A stretch of DNA of 9,858 nucleotides from Prevotellaceae bacterium (GTDB taxonomy: Bacteria; Bacteroidota; Bacteroidia; Bacteroidales; UBA932): the NCBI GenBank assembly GCA_031264875.1, contig JAISDK010000189.1:1-9858 (forward strand). Reading direction: 5' to 3'. Under the pieces are notes generated by a model. That model made no database searches, was not told the DNA's origin, and worked only from the letters and a program-made list of their open reading frames with translations. How positions within the stretch are numbered: the first letter of the stretch is position 1; each line of letters begins with the position of its first letter. The position numbers and the translations under genes were made by a program. Of the stretch, positions 6,308 through 9,858 are shown one piece after another.

Positions 6308-7402
6308 ATGATTACAGTAAAAGACATCGTATCGGAGCTGGAAAAACTCGCACCTCCAAGCTATCAGGAAAGTTACGACAATTCGGGACTGATAGTCGGC
6401 CATCTCGAAACAGAAGCACATGCAGCCCTCCTGTGCTTCGACATAACCGAAAACGTCATTGACGAAGCAATAGAAAAAAAGGCCAACCTCGTCATATCGC
6501 ACCATCCCGTAATATTCGGAGGCTTGAAAAAGATAAACGGCAAAAACGCCACCGAGCGCATCATCATCAAGGCAATACGCAACAGCATCGCCCTGTACTC
6601 CGCCCACACTAACCTCGACAGCGTACGAGGCGGCATAAACACGGTACTTGCCGAAAAACTGGGACTTTCGAACATAAAAATCCTGTTGCCTATGGAGCAG
6701 GCGCTCTTCAAAATCGCAGTATTTGTTCCCAACGCACATTCCGCCAAGGTACGTCAGGCTATGTTCGATGCCGGAGCGGGACACATCGGCAACTACGATT
6801 CGTGCAGCTACAACGCCACAGGTACAGGGACATTCAGAGGCGGAGAAAACACCACTCCCTTCGTCGGGAAAAAAGGCGCGCTGCACAGTGAACCGGAAAT
6901 AAAAATAGAAACCATAGCCCGCAAAGAAAACATACCCCAAGTCATTTCTGCCATGAAAAGCAACCACCCATACGAAGAACCCGCCTTCGACATCTATCGT
7001 CTTGAAAACAAATACGAAAACGCCGGCATCGGAGCAATCGGCATCCTGCCGGAATACACTGAGGCAGCCGAATTTCTGGCAAACATCAAACGCGTGTTGC
7101 CCGTAAAAGTCATACGGCACAACAGCCTGTTCAAAAAAGTAAAAACAGTAGCCGTATGTGGCGGCTCCGGCGCCACATACATCGGCAACGCAATATCCGC
7201 CGGAGCCGACATCTTTGTCACGGGAGACTGCAAATACCACCAGTTTTTAGACTTCAACAACGAAATAATCCTTGCCGACACAGGTCACTTCGAAAGCGAA
7301 TATTTTGCAGCCGAAATATTTTTTAACACCATTCATAAAAAATTCCCTAATTTTGCGGCGGATTTATCGCACGGAATATTCAATCCCGTGCAATATTTTT
7401 AA
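6308..7402 (+). CDS. Nif3-like dinuclear metal centre hexameric protein (DUF34)
   Basis: Member of the widely conserved Nif3/DUF34 (YbgI/YqfO) family, toroidal hexamers with two metal ions per subunit. The cellular function is unresolved; proposals include metal or cofactor handling and GTP cyclohydrolase-like activity. The metal ligands are all present: H65 and H66 in ISHHP, D104 in HTNLD, and H327 and E331 in GHFESE. At 364 aa it is the long, YqfO-like form with an inserted PII/CutA-like middle domain (about 130-235), including the typical HPYEEPAFDIY at 220-230. The start 2 nt after the MerR gene gives a tight pair, and the C4 zinc-ribbon gene follows after 32 nt; Nif3 and zinc-ribbon (COG1579) genes are neighbours in many bacteria. 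Codons favour C at the third position, in line with the C-rich + strand. A 413-codon antisense frame inside it is a shadow. Confidence 0.95.
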   Translation: MITVKDIVSELEKLAPPSYQESYDNSGLIVGHLETEAHAALLCFDITENVIDEAIEKKANLVISHHPVIFGGLKKINGKNATERIIIKAIRNSIALYSAHTNLDSVRGGINTVLAEKLGLSNIKILLPMEQALFKIAVFVPNAHSAKVRQAMFDAGAGHIGNYDSCSYNATGTGTFRGGENTTPFVGKKGALHSEPEIKIETIARKENIPQVISAMKSNHPYEEPAFDIYRLENKYENAGIGAIGILPEYTEAAEFLANIKRVLPVKVIRHNSLFKKVKTVAVCGGSGATYIGNAISAGADIFVTGDCKYHQFLDFNNEIILADTGHFESEYFAAEIFFNTIHKKFPNFAADLSHGIFNPVQYF

Positions 7403-7434
7403 TTATAAACAAATTAGTTATAAAGAATATAAAT

Positions 7435-8268
7435 ATGGCAAAAAAAGTAGAAAAAAAGATTGCAGCAGTGATCCCCGAAGAAAATAAAACAGACGGAAAA
7501 GCAGAACTCCTGCAGCAAATACTAAAAACAAAACCTCACATATCAGCCAGCGACCCCGTAGAACGGAAACTACACCTGCTATACGAAATCCAGCTAATCG
7601 ATTCCGAAATCGACAACATACGAACCCTCAGAGGAGAACTGCCAAATGAAGTCCGTACTTTAGAGGACGACATTGTCGGCTTTGAAACAAGAATGTCGAA
7701 CATACAAGTCGAAGTAAAAAAAGCAGAAAGCATCATCTCCCAGAGAAAATTAGACATCGAAAACTCCCGCAGCCTTATCAAAAAGTACGAGGAACAGCAA
7801 AAAAACGTCAGAAACAACCGGGAATTTGAATCCCTTGCCAAAGAAATAGAATTTCAGGGTCTCGAAATAGAACTGTCCGACAAGAAAATCAAAGAAGCCG
7901 AAAACCTCATCAGCGAAAAGAAACTCATGGAAAAAGAAGCCAAAAAATCGCTTGATGAAAGAAAAAAAGACCTCGTCGCAAAAAAACAGGAATTAGAAAA
8001 AATCGTTTCCAACACCGAAAAGGAAGAAAAGGTTCTGGAAGTAAAATCCATGGAATACAAACAAATCATAGAACCCCGCCTGCTGAACGCTTACGAAAGG
8101 CTTCGCAAAAATGCACGCAACGGTCTGGCAGTAGTCGAAGTGAAACGTGACGCCTGCGGAGGCTGCTTCAACAAAATACCACCCCAGCGCCAAGTCGATA
8201 TAAAAATGGGAAAACGACTGATTCCATGCGAATACTGTGGACGCATTCTGGTCAATTGGGATGAATAG
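7435..8268 (+). CDS. Coiled-coil C4-type zinc-ribbon protein (COG1579 / CT398-like)
   Basis: A 277-aa cytoplasmic protein with no signal peptide. After a lysine-rich tail (1-40), residues about 45-215 are almost entirely heptad-like helix rich in E, K, L and I, which should form a long antiparallel coiled-coil hairpin. The segment NNREFESLAKEIEFQ (127-141) is characteristic of the family. The C-terminus carries a zinc ribbon with CxxC pairs C241/C244 (CGGC) and C265/C268 (CEYC). Family members such as Chlamydia CT398 have been linked to sigma-54 and secretion components, and others may act in nucleic-acid or metal handling; no function is settled. It follows Nif3 by 32 nt and its last 8 bases overlap the porV start, so the three genes probably share a transcript. 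Assignment is firm. Confidence 0.92.
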   Translation: MAKKVEKKIAAVIPEENKTDGKAELLQQILKTKPHISASDPVERKLHLLYEIQLIDSEIDNIRTLRGELPNEVRTLEDDIVGFETRMSNIQVEVKKAESIISQRKLDIENSRSLIKKYEEQQKNVRNNREFESLAKEIEFQGLEIELSDKKIKEAENLISEKKLMEKEAKKSLDERKKDLVAKKQELEKIVSNTEKEEKVLEVKSMEYKQIIEPRLLNAYERLRKNARNGLAVVEVKRDACGGCFNKIPPQRQVDIKMGKRLIPCEYCGRILVNWDE

Positions 8269-9337
8269 ATCGGTTACAATATCATTACTGTTAATAGCAA
8301 TATCGCTGCACGCAAGTCTCGCGACATGCAATGCCCAGGAAACAAACAGGTCGCTGGGACTCTTCATTCTCGACATAGCGCCTGATGCCCGCTCGTCGGG
8401 CATCGGTGATATCGGCGCCGCCACTGCTCCCGATGCTATCTCGCAAAGGTGGAATGCAGCCAAATACGTTTTCTCCCGACAGTCGCGCGGAGTATCATTG
8501 TCGTACACACCCTGGCTGAGCAAAATAGTCAAGGGAATGAACATGGGATTCCTATCGGGATACATGCGTTTCGACAACAGTGCAATAGGCATCTCCGCAC
8601 TGTTTCTGTCCACAGGAGGAATAGATCTCTACACATCCGATGGAACATACACAGGAGCAATCATGTCGGGCGAATATGCCATGGATGTTTCCTACTCCCG
8701 CCGCCTGGGTAAACATCTGTCGGGAGGAATAACACTGCGGTATGCAAATGGTATAAAAGTAGAATCTATCGGTTCTTCGAGCGGCGGAGTACTGAGACCG
8801 TCGCCGGCATTTGCCGGCGATGTGGCTTTTTTCTACACAAAACCCGTTGATGCCCTTGGAACAGAAACAAATCTGTCTTTCGGAACATGCATCTCAAACC
8901 TGGGAACAAAAATGAAACTTTCGGGAGACAAGGAGGTATTTCTTCCTATGAACTGGCGACTTGGCAGCACATGGAGTATTTCTATGAATAAAAATAACTC
9001 CTTAGCAGCGTCTTTCGACATAAATAAATTACTCGTTCCACCGTATTATGAAAAAAATATCACAATATTCGAGGCAATAGGCAAATCGTTTGACTATGCA
9101 GGAGATTTTGCATGGTCTGCCGGTCTGGAATACTCATTCATGCAATCGGCAATGCTGAGGGCAGGCTATCACAACAGTGAGAACAATCGCGGATATAAGT
9201 GCAGTTACTTCACCTTAGGAGCGGGATTGACATATCAATCCTTCCGATTCGACGGCTCGTATCTGATAACCACCTCGAATATAAGTTCTCCCCTATCCAA
9301 CACATTCAGAATTACCATGAGCTATCTCTGGAGATAA
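8261..9337 (+). CDS. porV: PorV (LptO): type IX secretion system outer-membrane beta-barrel protein
   Basis: Outer-membrane barrel protein of the FadL-like fold. In type IX secretion, PorV takes cargo proteins leaving the translocon by their C-terminal domain and delivers them to the PorU sortase complex on the cell surface. The ATG at 8261 gives 358 aa with a clear signal peptide (1-26, cleavage near CNA/Q). The upstream in-frame ATG at 8237 would place eight residues before it and lies deep inside the zinc-ribbon gene. The family signature runs through 37-69: LDIAPDAR, GIGDIGAAT, PDAISQRWNAAKY, followed by SLSYTPWL (79-86). Alternating beta-strand pattern fills the rest. The chain ends in SYLWR, without the terminal phenylalanine common in outer-membrane barrels. 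The start overlaps the zinc-ribbon stop by 8 nt, so translation is probably coupled. porU, its neighbour in Porphyromonas gingivalis, is not here. Confidence 0.9.
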   Translation: MNRSVTISLLLIAISLHASLATCNAQETNRSLGLFILDIAPDARSSGIGDIGAATAPDAISQRWNAAKYVFSRQSRGVSLSYTPWLSKIVKGMNMGFLSGYMRFDNSAIGISALFLSTGGIDLYTSDGTYTGAIMSGEYAMDVSYSRRLGKHLSGGITLRYANGIKVESIGSSSGGVLRPSPAFAGDVAFFYTKPVDALGTETNLSFGTCISNLGTKMKLSGDKEVFLPMNWRLGSTWSISMNKNNSLAASFDINKLLVPPYYEKNITIFEAIGKSFDYAGDFAWSAGLEYSFMQSAMLRAGYHNSENNRGYKCSYFTLGAGLTYQSFRFDGSYLITTSNISSPLSNTFRITMSYLWR

Positions 9338-9418
9338 TAACGAAAAGAATTTGTCCAAAATATTCATCTGCAAAACACGCGATTACTGCTTCTTCCATCC
9401 ATAAGCACAAACAGCCTG

Positions 9419-9449
9419 TTTGGAATAATAAAATAGAATTGTACCTTTG
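9419..9449 (+). promoter_or_regulatory. Bacteroidota-type promoter of the tRNA-Arg gene
   Basis: TTTG (9419-9422), a 19-nt spacer, then TACCTTTG (9442-9449): an ideal match to TTTG/N19-21/TAnnTTTG. Transcription would start near 9456, about 11 nt before the mature tRNA. The GC-rich bases just after the -7 box (CGCCGCC) resemble the discriminator of stable-RNA promoters. The rest of the gap 9338-9418 shows nothing recognisable. Confidence 0.85.
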
Positions 9450-9466
9450 CGCCGCCATTTAGCAAC

Positions 9467-9540
9467 GGTCTGGTAGCTCAGTTGGATAGAGCAACAGCCT
9501 TCTAAGCTGTGGGTCTTGGGTTCGAATCCCAACCGGATCA
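9467..9540 (+). tRNA. tRNA-Arg (anticodon UCU)
   Basis: Complete 74-nt cloverleaf: acceptor stem GGTCTGG/CCGGATC with two G-U pairs, D arm GCTC/GAGC around AGTTGGATA, anticodon stem ACAGC/GCTGT with loop CTTCTAA (anticodon TCT, reading AGA), variable loop GGGTC, T stem TTGGG/CCCAA around TTCGAAT, and discriminator A at 9540. CCA is not encoded. It has its own promoter and terminator. Confidence 0.97.
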
Positions 9541-9548
9541 CAATACAA

Positions 9549-9592
9549 AACGCAAACAATATGTTATAGATATTGTTTGCGTTCTTGTTTTT
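9549..9592 (+). terminator. Rho-independent terminator of tRNA-Arg
   Basis: A perfect 14-bp stem (AACGCAAACAATAT at 9549-9562 against its complement at 9570-9583, loop GTTATAG) is followed by the T-rich tail TTCTTGTTTTT-like tract to 9592. The run ACAAAA before the stem could also serve transcription from the right. The stem starts 8 nt after the mature tRNA. Confidence 0.9.
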
Positions 9593-9663
9593 CCGAAATT
9601 GCACAACTCGTGAGCAAAAACTTGCTATGTACTAACCCACATTCAGAACTCTTGAACTCCCGC

Positions 9664-9831
9664 AAATTGTATTGTCGCAATTTTCAAACCCGGTGGTTAA
9701 AACCACCGGCTATATTTTATATTGGGTTTCTGCCCAATGCCGTCAATTTAAGGATTAATGCTGTCGATTAAAATCTTTCGCTCGGCGTAGTCTCCAGACT
9801 ACGTCGTGTTAAAAGCAAGGCTCTGCCTTGC
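9664..9831. repeat. Second cluster of short hairpins after the tRNA terminator
   Basis: The end of the window (9593-9858) has no supportable gene. It holds AAATTG/CAATTT at 9664-9683; CCGGTGGTT/AACCACCGG at 9690-9709 (9-base arms, 2 bases between); ATTGGG/CCCAAT at 9721-9738 (loop TTTCTG); an 11-base pairing CGGCGTAGTCT/AGACTACGTCG at 9783-9806 with one G-T pair; and GCAAGGC/GCCTTGC at 9815-9831 (loop TCT). The window ends in GTAGAGACG, which may open another. Dense, mostly GC-containing palindromes with tiny loops resemble REP/BIME-type repeats mobilised by IS200-like Y1 transposases, but no transposase is in view. Confidence 0.7.
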
Positions 9832-9858
9832 AAAGCCTCAAAAACAAACGTAGAGACG

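Noticed and set aside
5999..7240. 413-codon open frame on the - strand, antisense to the Nif3 gene
   Set aside because: Its product is an odd mix rich in F, Y, V, C and G with no recognisable domain, and it exactly shadows a gene with all family motifs intact. Biased codon use of the real gene explains the lack of stops.
7993..8613. 206-codon open frame on the - strand across the zinc-ribbon/porV junction
   Set aside because: It overlaps two well-supported genes, has low-complexity F/V-rich ends and shows no family pattern.
9467..9540. tRNA-Arg 3' end as an attachment site of an integrated element
   Set aside because: No direct repeat of the tRNA 3' end and no integrase gene are seen in the window; a normal terminator follows immediately.
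9577..9771. 64-codon open frame at the right end, + strand
   Set aside because: It starts inside the terminator, crosses the palindromes and has no signal peptide or recognisable motif.
9664..9831. CRISPR array
   Set aside because: The palindromes differ from each other in sequence and spacing; there is no constant repeat with regular spacers.

Overview
The window looks like a chromosomal segment from a member of the Bacteroidota, most likely Bacteroidales. The evidence is a PorV-type outer-membrane protein of the type IX secretion system, a DUF4783-type secreted protein, a LamG protein of a type common in that order, and promoters matching the Bacteroidota sigma-factor consensus (TTTG / about 19 nt / TAnnTTTG). 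Start sites mostly lack Shine-Dalgarno sequences. By eye the DNA is moderately AT-rich. In the lines I sampled the + strand carries more C than G throughout.

Left half (1-5096, all on the - strand). Read in transcription order, a tightly spaced run starts at a promoter near 5140-5169. It encodes a KduD/gluconate-5-dehydrogenase-like SDR, a KDPG/KHG aldolase (eda-like), an ExuT-type hexuronate symporter, a SpoU/TrmH-family RNA 2'-O-methyltransferase, the bifunctional riboflavin enzyme RibD, and finally a LamG-domain protein that runs off the left edge. The first three form an uptake-and-catabolism module for uronates or keto-uronates (import, reduction to KDG, then aldol cleavage of KDPG). The KDG kinase that links the last two steps is not in the window. 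The RNA methyltransferase and ribD are housekeeping genes coupled through a TGATG junction. The LamG gene has no visible signal peptide and no room for one, so it may be 5'-truncated.

Middle (5097-5308) is a divergent control region. It holds a good promoter facing left, a weaker one facing right, and two near-identical 13-bp palindromes (core ATTGCTAAT). One palindrome lies in the spacer of the leftward promoter and the other overlaps the -7 box of the rightward one, which suggests operators for an unidentified regulator.

Right half (5309-9337, all on the + strand). A small secreted DUF4783 protein is followed by a 247-nt gap packed with short hairpins. Then come a compact cluster of a MerR-family regulator, a Nif3/DUF34 metal-binding protein (2-nt gap) and a coiled-coil C4 zinc-ribbon protein (32-nt gap), and PorV, whose start overlaps the zinc-ribbon stop by 8 nt. 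A tRNA-Arg(UCU) with its own consensus promoter and a strong intrinsic terminator follows. The last 200 bases hold a second cluster of hairpins and no supportable gene.

The genes are recognisable families. The less explained parts are the two hairpin arrays, the paired palindromes, the truncated LamG gene and the coupling of porV to the Nif3/zinc-ribbon genes.
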